Below are positions 1 through 9,258 of a DNA stretch of 64,000 nucleotides, in pieces. The stretch spans positions 1 through 64,000 of the forward strand of contig CAYRFQ010000014.1 of NCBI GenBank assembly GCA_964423615.1. The letters run 5' to 3'. The notes beneath the pieces are model-generated. The model saw nothing but the letters and a program-made list of their open reading frames with translations, made no database searches and was not told the DNA's origin. Origin of the DNA: CAYRFQ01 sp964423615. GTDB taxonomy: Bacteria > Planctomycetota > Planctomycetia > Gemmatales > Gemmataceae. Position 1 is the stretch's first letter. Every line of letters starts with the position of its first letter. The translations under genes were made by a program, and so were the position numbers.

Positions 1-22
1 TTGTTGATCCGACTGCCCAAAG

Positions 23-110
23 AGTTCCGTGGGTTTACACCCACGGCTAGGATCTATCGCCCCTGCGGGGCTGAAAATCATAAACACGACATTTGTTGAT
101 CCGACTGCCC
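23..110 (+). repeat. REP-type intergenic repeat unit (copy 1) with partial unit before it
   Basis: The unit has a GC-rich hairpin CCGTGGG...CCCACGG, a linker CTAGGATCTATCG, a second small hairpin CCCCTGCGGGG, and a tail ending TTGTTGATCCGACTGCCC. Bases 1-20 repeat that tail, so at least two units lie in tandem at the window edge. A diverged copy lies at 8914-9003. The small reading frame across this stretch is repeat-derived and not a gene. I see no other feature before the first gene. Confidence 0.75.
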
Positions 111-267
111 GAATGTGCCTGCTAGTTTTTCCGAGGCCCAGAGGAGCAGGGGCATCCTTTCTTCCCCTGGATGACTCCATTCTCTCGACGGTCCTGCCTC
201 ACTCGGATACGATAATCTTTCGCAACCTTACCCAGCTTTCCATGATTGGCTCGAAGGAATAATGCTC

Positions 268-3200
268 ATGCGCTCGAAGAGTTGGATCGTCTTGTTCTTG
301 ATTCTGTGTGTTGGAGTGCCGGACGTTTTCGCCGGAGAAGACAACGAACCGGTCTACGAGAAGGAGTGGGTTAAAACTCTCCGTTATCGTCCGATTGGGC
401 CATTTCGTGGTGGTCGCTCGGCGGCTGTTTGTGGTGTACCCGGAAAGCCGATGACTTTCTATTTCGGAGCGACAGGCGGCGGTGTCTGGAAGACGACCGA
501 TGGCGGGAACACTTGGAAGAACGTCTCCGATGGTTACTTCGGTGGTTCGATCGGAGCCGTCGCTGTCAGCACCTGGGATCCGAATGTCATTTACGTCGGC
601 GGTGGCGAAGTGACTGTGCGGGGGAACGTTTCGCACGGGTCTGGCCTGTGGAAATCGACTGATGCCGGAAAGACCTGGAAGTCCGTTGGGTTGAAGGATA
701 CGCACCATATTCCTCGCGTTCGTATTCACCCCAAGAATCCTGACGTGGTGTATGTGGCCGCACTGGGACACTTGCACGGCCCGAACGAAGAACGCGGCGT
801 GTTCCGGAGCCAGGACGGGGGCAAGACCTGGAAGAAGATCCTCTACGTCAACAAAGAAGTCGGGGCTTGCGATCTTCTGCTCGATCCGAACAATCCGAGG
901 ATCATTTATGCGTCGACGTGGCGTGTTAAACGAACTCCTTATAGCCTCGAAAGTGGTGGCGAGGGCAGTGGATTGTGGAAGAGTACCGACGGTGGTGATA
1001 CGTGGAAAAATATCACTCGCAATAAAGGTCTGCCGAAAGGGACTGTTGGGATCATTGGGGTGGCCGTCTCTCCGGTGAACTCGAGTCGCGTGTGGGCCAT
1101 TGTTGAAGCCAAAGACGGTGGCGTTTTTCGTTCGAGTGATGCCGGCGAAACTTGGACGAAAATCAATGACAATCGTTCACTTCGTCAGCGAGCCTGGTAC
1201 TACACACGAATTTATGCTGGTCCGAAAAATATAGACGAGGTCTATGTCGTCAATGTACGGTTCTGGCGATCGAATGACGGTGGTAAGAACTTCAGTTCGA
1301 TTGGTACTCCGCATGGAGATCATCACGACTTATGGATTGATCCTGAGGAGCCCGACCGGATGATTATTGCGGACGATGGTGGCGGACAAATTACTTATAA
1401 CCGAGGTAAGAACTGGACGACTTATCTGAACCAACCCACGGCTCAGTTCTATCGCGTTACGACGGACAACCACTTCCCCTATCGTATTTATGGGGCACAG
1501 CAGGATAATTCCACCGTCCGAATCCTGAGTCGATCTTCGTCGAGTTCGATCGGCGAACGCCACTGGGAACCTACCGCCGGTGGTGAGAGTGGACACATCG
1601 CTCCCCATCCGAAAAACCCTGACATCGTCTACGGTGGTTCTTATGCCGGATTCTTGACTCGCATCGACCACAAAACGGGCGAGCGACGAGCTATTAATGT
1701 CTGGCCGGATAGTTCGATCGGACACGGAGCGGGTAAGCTCAAGTACCGCTTCCAGTGGAACTTTCCGATTTTCTTCTCTCCTCATGATTCGAACGTACTC
1801 TACGCGGCGGGTAATGCACTTTTCAAGTCGACGAATGAGGGACAGACGTGGGTTCCGATCAGTCCTGACCTGACTCTTGACGACAAGGCGAAACAAAAAC
1901 CGTCGGGCGGTCCGATCACCAAGGACAACACGACGGTGGAATACTATTGCACTATATTTGCGGCGTTGGAATGTCCGCATGAGAAGGGTGTCTTGTGGTG
2001 TGGTTCGGATGATGGCCTGATCCACATTTCTCGCGATGGTGGGAAGAAGTGGAAGAATGTGACGCCTCCGGACCTACCGAAGTGGACGATGATCAATAGT
2101 ATTGAAGCCCACCCGACCATCCAAGGAGGGCTCTACGTCGCTGGGACTCGCTATCGGCTCGATGACTTTCGACCCTACTTGTACAAGACCACGGACTACG
2201 GCAAAACGTGGAAAAAAATCGTCAAGGGGATTCCCGACGCCCATTTTACACGAGTGATTCGGGCCGATCCGAAACGTGCTGGTTTGTTGTATGCCGGGAC
2301 CGAGAACGGGATGTATGTTTCGTTCGACGATGGCGAAAACTGGCGATCCTTCCAACTCAATCTACCGATCGTCCCGATCACGGATCTGGCGCTCAAGAAC
2401 GATGATTTGATTGTGGCCACACAGGGGCGTTCGTTCTGGGTGCTGGACGACTTGACTCCCTTGCATCAACTCAAGCCATCGATGGCGAAAGAACGTTTGG
2501 TGTTGCTCAAGCCACGTCCGATCTATCGCATGCGTGGGGGAAGCACGAAGAAGCCACCGACGACGGCCGGTCAGAACCCACCGAGCGGCGTGGTGCTGAA
2601 TTATTACGTCAAGGAACTTCCGAAGAAAACCGAGTTGTCGTTGGAAGTGAGGACGATGGACGGTGAGGTGATCCGTCGCTTCTCGACGAAGCCCAAGAAG
2701 GAGAAGGGTGATAAACTTGTTGCCAAGCCGGGCATGAATCAATTCGTTTGGAATATGCGGTATCCCAACGCCGAATCGTTCAAAGGTCTGATCTTCTGGG
2801 GAGGGGGACTCCAGGGTCCGTTGGCCGTCCCTGGTACCTATCAGGCCAAGCTCGCCCTGGGCAAACAAGTGAAAACGGTCACGTTCGAAATTTTACCCGA
2901 CCCGCGGAGTTCAGCCACGACCGAAGATTTTCAGAAGCAGTTCGATTTTCTCCTTGAGATCCGAGATAAGTTGACAGCGACCCATCGCGCGATCAAACGG
3001 ATTCGTGATGTCCGCGAACAAATTGATGGGATCACGAAGCGACTTCAGGGAAAGAAAAAGTACGAGAAGATCACAAAACTGGCGAAGAAGATCAAGGAAG
3101 GAATCACGAAGGTCGAGGAAGCCCTGTACCAAACCAAGAACCGGAGTCGGCAGGACCCGCTGAACTTTCCGATCCGGCTCAACAATAAGATTGCGGACCT

Positions 3201-3423
3201 CGGCTCGTTCTCGAGTGTCGGAGACAAGCGTCCGACGGATCAAGCCGTTGCCGTCAAGAAGGTCCTTTTCCAGAAGATCGATGCCCAGCTGAAAGAACTG
3301 GCGGAGGGGATGGAATCCCAACTGCCCGAGCTGAATCGGCTTTTGCGAGAGGCGGAAGTTCCTGGTGTCTTCGCTCCAGCCGAAGCGGAAGCATCCAAGA
3401 GTGAGCCCAAGGATTCCGAATAG
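268..3423 (+). CDS. Secreted BNR/VPS10-type beta-propeller repeat protein
   Basis: A large exported protein of about 1050 residues with an N-terminal signal peptide (hydrophobic stretch after RSKSW, cut near VFAGED). The first 700 residues hold many Asp-box units of the type KTTDGGNTWKN, KSTDAGKTWKS and RSSDAGETWTK, which form BNR/sortilin-like beta-propellers. A C-terminal region of about 300 residues has a beta-rich segment and then a Lys/Glu-rich coiled coil. Planctomycetes carry many such proteins, often annotated as glycosyl hydrolases without proof; no catalytic residues can be assigned here. Two ATGs, at 262 and 268, are possible; 268 is preferred because AAGGA at 254-258 sits 9 bases before it but only 3 before the first. 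Confidence 0.85.
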   Translation: MRSKSWIVLFLILCVGVPDVFAGEDNEPVYEKEWVKTLRYRPIGPFRGGRSAAVCGVPGKPMTFYFGATGGGVWKTTDGGNTWKNVSDGYFGGSIGAVAVSTWDPNVIYVGGGEVTVRGNVSHGSGLWKSTDAGKTWKSVGLKDTHHIPRVRIHPKNPDVVYVAALGHLHGPNEERGVFRSQDGGKTWKKILYVNKEVGACDLLLDPNNPRIIYASTWRVKRTPYSLESGGEGSGLWKSTDGGDTWKNITRNKGLPKGTVGIIGVAVSPVNSSRVWAIVEAKDGGVFRSSDAGETWTKINDNRSLRQRAWYYTRIYAGPKNIDEVYVVNVRFWRSNDGGKNFSSIGTPHGDHHDLWIDPEEPDRMIIADDGGGQITYNRGKNWTTYLNQPTAQFYRVTTDNHFPYRIYGAQQDNSTVRILSRSSSSSIGERHWEPTAGGESGHIAPHPKNPDIVYGGSYAGFLTRIDHKTGERRAINVWPDSSIGHGAGKLKYRFQWNFPIFFSPHDSNVLYAAGNALFKSTNEGQTWVPISPDLTLDDKAKQKPSGGPITKDNTTVEYYCTIFAALECPHEKGVLWCGSDDGLIHISRDGGKKWKNVTPPDLPKWTMINSIEAHPTIQGGLYVAGTRYRLDDFRPYLYKTTDYGKTWKKIVKGIPDAHFTRVIRADPKRAGLLYAGTENGMYVSFDDGENWRSFQLNLPIVPITDLALKNDDLIVATQGRSFWVLDDLTPLHQLKPSMAKERLVLLKPRPIYRMRGGSTKKPPTTAGQNPPSGVVLNYYVKELPKKTELSLEVRTMDGEVIRRFSTKPKKEKGDKLVAKPGMNQFVWNMRYPNAESFKGLIFWGGGLQGPLAVPGTYQAKLALGKQVKTVTFEILPDPRSSATTEDFQKQFDFLLEIRDKLTATHRAIKRIRDVREQIDGITKRLQGKKKYEKITKLAKKIKEGITKVEEALYQTKNRSRQDPLNFPIRLNNKIADLGSFSSVGDKRPTDQAVAVKKVLFQKIDAQLKELAEGMESQLPELNRLLREAEVPGVFAPAEAEASKSEPKDSE

Positions 3424-3475
3424 AGAGTTCGAAGAAGTGCTCGTCTGAGTTGTCTCACTGGTTGTTGTGACTGGC

Positions 3476-4216
3476 TTATCGGGCTGAGGACTTCGGGTTC
3501 ACAAGGTCACGGACGATCACGTCGTCGAATCGGACGGGATCGTTCAGGACGGTGAACCCGAAGTCACGCTTGGGCGAGTGGCCGATGCCTGGTGATGTGA
3601 GCTTCCCGACGGTCTTGCCGTCGAGCACTACTGACATCGTTTTGCCGATCATTTCGACCTTGAGGGTGTACCAGCGATCTCGTTCCAACTTCGTGGGGAC
3701 GCGATGTGTTGTCCCCTTCAGTAGGTTAGCCCGTTGGGCCTTGTTCGCGGTCTTCAACGGGCCATTGCGGAGCTTCAGGTTCATCGCGCCGGTCTTGTCG
3801 TCCTGCAGGAGGATGAAGCCAGGGCGAATCACGACGCGACAGATATGGCCTGCGTGGACCGTCTTGCACTGGTTGTCATCGATCACGAGGTTGAAGCCCG
3901 TCTTGCCGGTGAGTTGGAACCGGAACTCGATGACGGCGTTGGTGAATTCGACCAGTGTGTCGATCACCGCGCCGTGGTCCGCTTTTGGATGACGCTTGAC
4001 GGTCAGCACGCCGTTGGCGATCTTCGACTGGCCGGACACCCCGCGACGTTTGTCGTTGGTTCGCCAAATTGTCCCGATGGTGTCCTTCTCGAACGGATCG
4101 CGGAACAGGATCTTGCCGAGGTTGGTCGCCTTACCTTCTATGGACTTTTGTTGTCTTGGGTCCGTCAGTAGACAAGGCGGCATCGCCAACAGAATGACGG
4201 CAACGATGAGTTGCAT
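3476..4216 (-). CDS. Secreted LamG/DUF1080-like protein
   Basis: An exported protein of 246 residues with a signal peptide (MQLIVAVILLAMPP...) and one concanavalin-type beta-sandwich domain: an opening segment with GTIWRTNDK, a middle with VIEFRFQLTGKTGFNL, and a close with RWYTLKVEMIGKTMSVVLDGKTVG, the pattern of the 3-keto-disaccharide hydrolase (DUF1080) and LamG families. Substrate is unknown. The start at 4216 is preferred over 4240 because AGGAGGGA (complement of 4227-4234) lies 10 bases upstream and the signal peptide then begins at the first residue. It is convergent with the BNR protein and runs with the downstream-facing DUF1552 pair on the same strand. Confidence 0.8.
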   Translation of the reverse strand: MQLIVAVILLAMPPCLLTDPRQQKSIEGKATNLGKILFRDPFEKDTIGTIWRTNDKRRGVSGQSKIANGVLTVKRHPKADHGAVIDTLVEFTNAVIEFRFQLTGKTGFNLVIDDNQCKTVHAGHICRVVIRPGFILLQDDKTGAMNLKLRNGPLKTANKAQRANLLKGTTHRVPTKLERDRWYTLKVEMIGKTMSVVLDGKTVGKLTSPGIGHSPKRDFGFTVLNDPVRFDDVIVRDLVNPKSSAR

Positions 4217-4257
4217 GATCTGTGATTCCCTCCTGGCCAAACACGCCTTGCGGTTTG

Positions 4258-5595
4258 CTATCCCAATTCGGTCAATACGCCTGAGCTATCACCAAACCGT
4301 TGCAGATTCAGCCCGAGCTTTTTCAACAAAGACAGGTGTAGATTGGACATGCTTGTCGCGCGCTGATATCGAACCACTCGTCCGGTCTGAATCGACCCGC
4401 CAGCTTTTCCGGCCAACACCAAGGGCAAGTTCCGTTCGGAGTGTTCGTGTCCGTCGGCGAGGCTCGACCCGTATAAGATCATCGAATTGTCGAGCAGGTT
4501 TGCGTTGCCTTCGGGGGTTTGTTTGAGGCGGTTCAAAAAGTAAGCGAACTGTTCGTGATGCCAGCGAGTGACCTTGTTGTACATGGCCTTTTTGGAGGCT
4601 CGGGAGGTCCACGACGTCCGGCCATCGTCGTCCTCGGTCCGGCCAGAAATGTCCTTCCAATGGCTGAGTGCGTGCCAGGTTCCTCTGACTCCATCGATGA
4701 AGTTGAAGTAGCGGTTGCTCTGGCCGTGATCGAGCATGAAACTGCAAACTCGCGTTGCATCCGCCCAGAAGGCGAGATAGACCATGTCGAGCATCAAACG
4801 CATGTAGGCCTGATGATCGTCGGGAATGCCGGATGGTGGACGTCGCAAGGCTCGTTGTACTCGCTCGGGGGCGCGTCGGGATTGTCGGTTGGCGAACTCG
4901 ATCCGCCTTTCGATCTCGCGAACCGATTCCAGGTATTCGTCGACCTTGCGGCGGTCGGCTTGGCTTACTCGGCGTTCGAGTGATTTCGCCTGGTCACGGA
5001 CGAGGTCGAGGACACTTTGGTCGAGGTTGGTATTTTCTCCAGTCCGAAACATGCGATCGAAAATGGTTCGGGGTTCGATTTCGCGAACGGCTGGGGTGTT
5101 TCGGTCGGTCCAGGACATGGAGTTGCGTGGGAGATCTCGTGAAAAGAAACCTTCGCCTCGCACCGAAAGTTCGAGCGAGGGGAGCAAAGTTTGATTCGCG
5201 AAATGCCGTGCGGCAAGTTGATCGGCCGATACTCCGCCGGCATCGATGCGTCTCCGATCGAAGCCGCCGCCGGTCAACCAAGTGGCGGCTCCGGCGACGT
5301 GTCCGTTGCCCCGAGGGGTCCACAGGTTGCGAGGGAGAATGATGTCTTGCTTGAACGGTTCGAGCGGTCGCATCCAGGCATTGAGCTTTCGGAGTTGGCC
5401 ATTGGGGCCGACTTCTTCTGGGTCCCAGCTTCCTTCGCCGGCTCCGTTCGGAAAATACAGATATGCGAGCCGTTTGGGTGCCTGAGCCTGGGCCTCGCTC
5501 GAACCCAAGGACATGACCTCGAGCAGAGGGAGGCTGACGGCCGCTCCGATCCCACGGAGCACGGTACGCCGCGATAGTTGCCAACTCTTTTTCAT
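4258..5595 (-). CDS. DUF1552 protein, Tat-exported
   Basis: A planctomycete-type DUF1552 protein of 445 residues. The N-terminus MKKSWQLSRRTVLRGIGAAV carries the twin-arginine motif SRRTVLRG followed by a hydrophobic stretch, so export folded through the Tat system is likely. Family features include YLYFPNGAGEGSW near residue 46 and the C-terminal LDNSMILYGSSLADGHEHSERNLPLVLAGKAGG block, which resembles the metal-site region of the alkaline-phosphatase/sulfatase-like DUF1501 group. The biochemical role is not known. Its ATG overlaps the stop codon of the upstream cytochrome gene (shared ATGA, 5592-5595), so the pair is translationally coupled. Confidence 0.92.
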   Translation of the reverse strand: MKKSWQLSRRTVLRGIGAAVSLPLLEVMSLGSSEAQAQAPKRLAYLYFPNGAGEGSWDPEEVGPNGQLRKLNAWMRPLEPFKQDIILPRNLWTPRGNGHVAGAATWLTGGGFDRRRIDAGGVSADQLAARHFANQTLLPSLELSVRGEGFFSRDLPRNSMSWTDRNTPAVREIEPRTIFDRMFRTGENTNLDQSVLDLVRDQAKSLERRVSQADRRKVDEYLESVREIERRIEFANRQSRRAPERVQRALRRPPSGIPDDHQAYMRLMLDMVYLAFWADATRVCSFMLDHGQSNRYFNFIDGVRGTWHALSHWKDISGRTEDDDGRTSWTSRASKKAMYNKVTRWHHEQFAYFLNRLKQTPEGNANLLDNSMILYGSSLADGHEHSERNLPLVLAGKAGGSIQTGRVVRYQRATSMSNLHLSLLKKLGLNLQRFGDSSGVLTELG

Positions 5596-8285
5596 TGTTT
5601 TGCTCCAATAGGGGATGGGTTTTTCTTGTACTGGAATGGATAACTGTGGATGACTCCGCGGACTAACGTTTGCATTTGGTAATTATCGCGTTTCAGGGCG
5701 GCAACGATTTTGCGGACGGCTGGTTCGTCATAGTACTCGAGTTGGCGGCCGAGCGCGAAGGCCAAGGATTTCCGAGTGATCTGTCTTGCCAGGTCGTCGA
5801 TGCGTTGGGAGGTAATCACCTTTTTCAAGCCCGACGGGCCGGAGAACTTTGTGCCGTTGGGTAACTGTCCGCTGGCATCGATCTGTCGGCCTCGGAGGCG
5901 AGTTCGCCACCGTCCGAATTTATCATAATTTTCCAAGCTCAGGCCGAGCGGGTCGATCTTCTGATGGCAGGCAGCGCATTGCGGTTTGCGACGGTGTAGT
6001 GCCATTTTTTCCCGGAACGTCAATCGTCTGCGGTCTTCGATCTCTTCGGCCAACTCGCTGGCGTTCGGTGGTGGTTCGGGAGGCGGTGTGCCCAGCACGT
6101 CGGTCAAGATCCACTTTCCTCGAACGACTGGACTGGTTCGATTGGGGAACGACGTGACTGCGAGCAAGCTTCCCTGTCCGAAGATTCCCCCGCGGTTGGA
6201 ATCCTTCAGCTTGACTCGGCGCATTTTTTTTCCACGCACGCCTTGGATTCGGTAGTGCTTGGCCAACTCTTCGTTGAGGAACGTGAAGTCTGCCGTGACG
6301 AGGTCTTTGAGAGTGCGATTTTCCCGAATCAAGGAAACGAAGAACATGGCGGACTCGGCACGCATTGCGTCCATGAGTGAATCGGTACACCACGGATTGT
6401 CGATGGGGTCGAGTCGCACGCGGGTTCCGAGATTGTCGAACCCAAGCCACTGCGACGCGAAGACGGTTCCCAGCGAATCCGCTTTGGGGTCGGCAAGCAT
6501 ACGAGCGATCTGTTTATTGAGGACCTTCGGGTCTTGCAACTGGCGGGTGCGAGCGAGTTCGAACAATTCGTCATCGGGTACGGAAGACCACAGATAGTAC
6601 GACAGTCGGCTGGCCATGTCCCAAGAATCGACGCGGTAGACTTTCTGTGTGTCTTGATGCTGTTCGATGCGTAGCAAGAAGAATGGCGAGAGTAAAGTGG
6701 TGAAGACGACCCTTTTCATGCCGCCACGGTCGAATTGCGTCATGGCCTGGTCGATTTGTCGTTTTGTGGGTGGTCGCCGAAACGCTCGGAGTAAGAGCCG
6801 CTCGATCTTCTTCCTGGCGTTCGTCTTCGACGACTTGGGCTCGGTGGAGTTCTTTGGGAAGGCCTCCGTCACACATTCCTCGGCTGCGTGGATGTACTTC
6901 TCCATCAACAACGTTTGCACGGAGAGGGTGTTTGCACTGTTGTCAAAACCACTTCGGCCTTTGAGATCGGCCGGAAACTTCGAAGCGGGTCGAGACTTGA
7001 TGCCGAGTAAGTCGCGGACGGTGTTGTTGTATTCGGTGTTCGTAAGTCGTCGTGCGGGTACGATTCCTGGGTCGCGGATTTTGGCCCAGTCGACGTTTTC
7101 GAGGAGATAGCGAATGCCACCGGTGAGTTTTTTTCGTTCGTCGTTGGTTGGTTGTCTGGATGTCTGCGGCGGCATCGTTCGTAAGTTCAATTGTTCGAGG
7201 ACCTTGTTCCAGGTCTCCATGTTGCGCACGAGGGGACGTTCTTCAACGATCCGTTCCAGGTTCAAGCCGCCCGATTGTCTGTTGTTCCTGTGGCACTTGT
7301 AACAGTACTGCCGGAGCATTGGCTTGATCTGTTTTTCCAGATCGAGTTTGGTCATTACCTTCGAGAGGTCTTCTCCGGGAGGATGGACGGTTTGGGTGTC
7401 GATTGTTTCGGCTTTGGGTTTTGGATCAGGGAATTCGCGGAGTTGTGCTTTTCTTTCTCGTATCTCTCTTCGCAGGTTCGTAACGGCTTCCTGGTTTCCT
7501 TCTTTCTGAGCTTGGGCCAGTTCGAGGCCCAAATAAAACAGGTCGTGTTTACCTTCGAACGTTTCCGCCAGGGGTTCGAGCGTTTCTTCGAGGTCTTCGA
7601 TTTGATTTTCTTCGGTACCCAAACTTTTGGTGATCTGTTGGATCAATTTGGTCATTTGGGGGATATCTTTTAGGAGACTTTGGACTTGCCGAATTGACTC
7701 TTTGGATCGTTGGACGTTTCGCTTCTTCAGCAATTCCGACAGCAACTGGTTGCGGAGGTTGAGCGTCCGTAGGCGCTGCTGCCACTGGTGTTTTTCGATG
7801 GCGAGGTGTATCTTTCCGACGTCTGCTTCGAGTTGCTCGAGTCGTTTCTCATCTCCGGCCTCTTCGGCTTTCTTGAGTCGATTGATCCCCTTGACGAGAC
7901 GAGTTTGGAGTGCGACTCGTTGGGCCAAACCGTCGACTTCCAATTTCAATTTGCGGATGGCGACTTCGTTCTTGTCCCTTTGGACTTCCTTCAACTCCCG
8001 GCGTACTGCTTTTAATTCGCGAGCCAAGTGCTGTAATTCCTTTGCGGGAGTAGGCTCGTCTTCTTCCTCTTCTTCCTCTTCCTCATCTTCCTCATCTTCC
8101 TCCTCTTCCTCGTCTTCCTCGTCGAGTTCTTCGACTGTCTCGTCGAGCGGCTCGGAAGGTTCTTGTGTGGTCTGTTGCGCGATTATCTCGTGGGTTTGCT
8201 CGACGGTTCCTGGAGCACACCCAAGCAGAAAAAAACACACACCGCATAGGACGATGCTCCATCCGTTTCGAAATTCAGTTGTCAT
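5592..8285 (-). CDS. DUF1587/DUF1592/DUF1588/DUF1585 cytochrome c-type protein with acidic tract
   Basis: An 897-residue exported protein. A lipoprotein-type signal (FFLLGCAPG) is followed by a tract of about 45 almost uninterrupted Glu/Asp residues (near residues 50-75), then Lys/Glu coiled coil to about residue 300. The planctomycete cytochrome part follows: a CYKCH heme-binding motif in IKPMLRQYCYKCHRN, DUF1587-like ARRLTNTEYNNTVRDLLG, DUF1592-like DSWDMASRLSYYLWSSVPDDEL, then DUF1588 with a second heme motif CAACH in KPQCAACHQKIDPLGLSLENYD, and the DUF1585 tail. It probably transfers electrons outside the cytoplasmic membrane together with the coupled DUF1552 protein; the substrate is unknown. 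The acidic/coiled insertion is absent from the two other cytochromes in this window. Confidence 0.92.
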   Translation of the reverse strand: MTTEFRNGWSIVLCGVCFFLLGCAPGTVEQTHEIIAQQTTQEPSEPLDETVEELDEEDEEEEEDEEDEEEEEEEEDEPTPAKELQHLARELKAVRRELKEVQRDKNEVAIRKLKLEVDGLAQRVALQTRLVKGINRLKKAEEAGDEKRLEQLEADVGKIHLAIEKHQWQQRLRTLNLRNQLLSELLKKRNVQRSKESIRQVQSLLKDIPQMTKLIQQITKSLGTEENQIEDLEETLEPLAETFEGKHDLFYLGLELAQAQKEGNQEAVTNLRREIRERKAQLREFPDPKPKAETIDTQTVHPPGEDLSKVMTKLDLEKQIKPMLRQYCYKCHRNNRQSGGLNLERIVEERPLVRNMETWNKVLEQLNLRTMPPQTSRQPTNDERKKLTGGIRYLLENVDWAKIRDPGIVPARRLTNTEYNNTVRDLLGIKSRPASKFPADLKGRSGFDNSANTLSVQTLLMEKYIHAAEECVTEAFPKNSTEPKSSKTNARKKIERLLLRAFRRPPTKRQIDQAMTQFDRGGMKRVVFTTLLSPFFLLRIEQHQDTQKVYRVDSWDMASRLSYYLWSSVPDDELFELARTRQLQDPKVLNKQIARMLADPKADSLGTVFASQWLGFDNLGTRVRLDPIDNPWCTDSLMDAMRAESAMFFVSLIRENRTLKDLVTADFTFLNEELAKHYRIQGVRGKKMRRVKLKDSNRGGIFGQGSLLAVTSFPNRTSPVVRGKWILTDVLGTPPPEPPPNASELAEEIEDRRRLTFREKMALHRRKPQCAACHQKIDPLGLSLENYDKFGRWRTRLRGRQIDASGQLPNGTKFSGPSGLKKVITSQRIDDLARQITRKSLAFALGRQLEYYDEPAVRKIVAALKRDNYQMQTLVRGVIHSYPFQYKKNPSPIGAKQ

Positions 8286-8559
8286 ACGGCTGTGCCTCGT
8301 TTTGTCAGGTCCGATGATCTTCGACCGATACCTCTCCCGGTTTCATTCCGATTCTACGACGATGGAGCGCGTTCGTTTTCCGACAACAGCGGAATTTATC
8401 CAAACTCTGTTGTTGCGAGGAGAGTTTGTTAGTTGCTCGGCGCTCGATTTTATTGTGATGAGCTAAAGAATGATTTTTATTTTACCAGAAGATCGGCGGT
8501 AATCCACCACCAGAGGGTTTCCTATTGAGACTTGCGCGGCTACTGGACTGGTCGCGCGA
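8286..8559. other. Intergenic, upstream region of the DUF1552 pair
   Basis: No gene is supported. The segment should contain the promoter of the leftward cytochrome/DUF1552 operon, but I cannot point to a convincing -35/-10 pair. Reading frames over this stretch are extensions of antisense shadow frames. Confidence 0.5.
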
Positions 8560-8627
8560 GGCCTTTGGCGTAAGACGCTCAAATACCTGGCCATTCTGAC
8601 CAGGCTACGATGACGTTGGCCTTCGGC
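8560..8627 (+). repeat. Intergenic hairpin repeat R2, copy 1
   Basis: About 68 bp beginning GGCCTTTGGCGTAAGACGCTC and containing the hairpin CCTGG...CCAGG followed by CTACGATGA. The reverse complement of 60186-60252 matches it over nearly the whole length. Both copies lie next to a copy of the inverted-repeat element described at 8710-8910 and 60260-60506, but on opposite sides of it. Confidence 0.7.
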
Positions 8628-8709
8628 CAAGTGGAAGAGACGCTTTGGAGTGATTCGACGTCGTTCGTGGAAAGGCACATGTCGTCATCTTTTAACTGGT
8701 TGGACAGAC

Positions 8710-8910
8710 GCTTCATTAGAGCGGTTTACGGTTATGTTGGGTACAGTTCGAAGTTCCGCGAGGTCGTCAGCCCAAGTGCCTTTCTCGAGATAGGACCAAC
8801 TTCCTTCCGGTTCCGCTGGGTTTCCCGCTTCGCTCGCTATGATTCCCGCTTCGCTCGGGTTGGGGGCCTTCTCCCCTCGGGCGGACGGATGAATAAGAGT
8901 CGTGATTGTT
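8710..8910 (+). mobile_element. MITE-like inverted-repeat element, copy 1 (right end decayed)
   Basis: The left end CATTAGAGCGGTTTACG leads into TTGGGTACAGTTCG, the same terminal arm as in the intact copy at 60260-60506. The interior shares GGACC...CCTTCCGGTTCCGCTG, the GCTTCGCTCG repeats and CTTCTCCCCTCGG. The right terminal arm is barely recognisable before the sequence runs into the REP unit at 8914. There is no open reading frame of its own, so any mobility would need a transposase supplied elsewhere. Confidence 0.6.
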
Positions 8911-8913
8911 CTT

Positions 8914-9003
8914 TGAGTTCCGTGGGTTCCCACCCACGGCTAGGATCTATCGCCCCTTCGAGGCTGGAAATCAAAAACACAACACTTGTTGAGCCGGCTG
9001 CCC
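8914..9003 (+). repeat. REP-type intergenic repeat unit (copy 2)
   Basis: Same architecture as 23-110: GAGTTCCGTGGG hairpin, the linker CTAGGATCTATCGCCCC, then a tail AACACTTGTTGAGCCGGCTG. The second small hairpin is degenerate here (CCCCTTCGAGG). Such paired-hairpin units are typical of REP elements moved by RAYT/IS200-like transposases; no such transposase is present in the window. Confidence 0.7.
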
Positions 9004-9258
9004 AGGGGGCTGAGAATCGAATTTATCCGCGCAGTTCTCAAGAATAGGCTGGGTGCAGAGACTGGTAGACAGAAAGTTGTTCGTTCGAATCTATTGATTC
9101 TTAGGACTCGGTAGATTGGGTCAAGGAATTGCTTCGGGAGAAGTTGGAAGGGTTGAAAGCCGAGGTAACGTTAATTGTATTCGTATCGATTTTGTAATAG
9201 CTTGAGAGATAAGATTCCGTCGAACGAATATTCTCAAAAGCGGTCGAAGTCCTGGCTT

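Noticed and set aside
29..262. 77-residue frame at the window start
   Set aside because: Half of it is translated REP repeat and there is no coding signature.
7627..8466. Ser-rich 279-residue frame on the + strand
   Set aside because: It is the antisense reading of the Glu/Asp tract and coiled coil of the cytochrome gene; poly-Ser arises from the complementary TCC/TCT codons.
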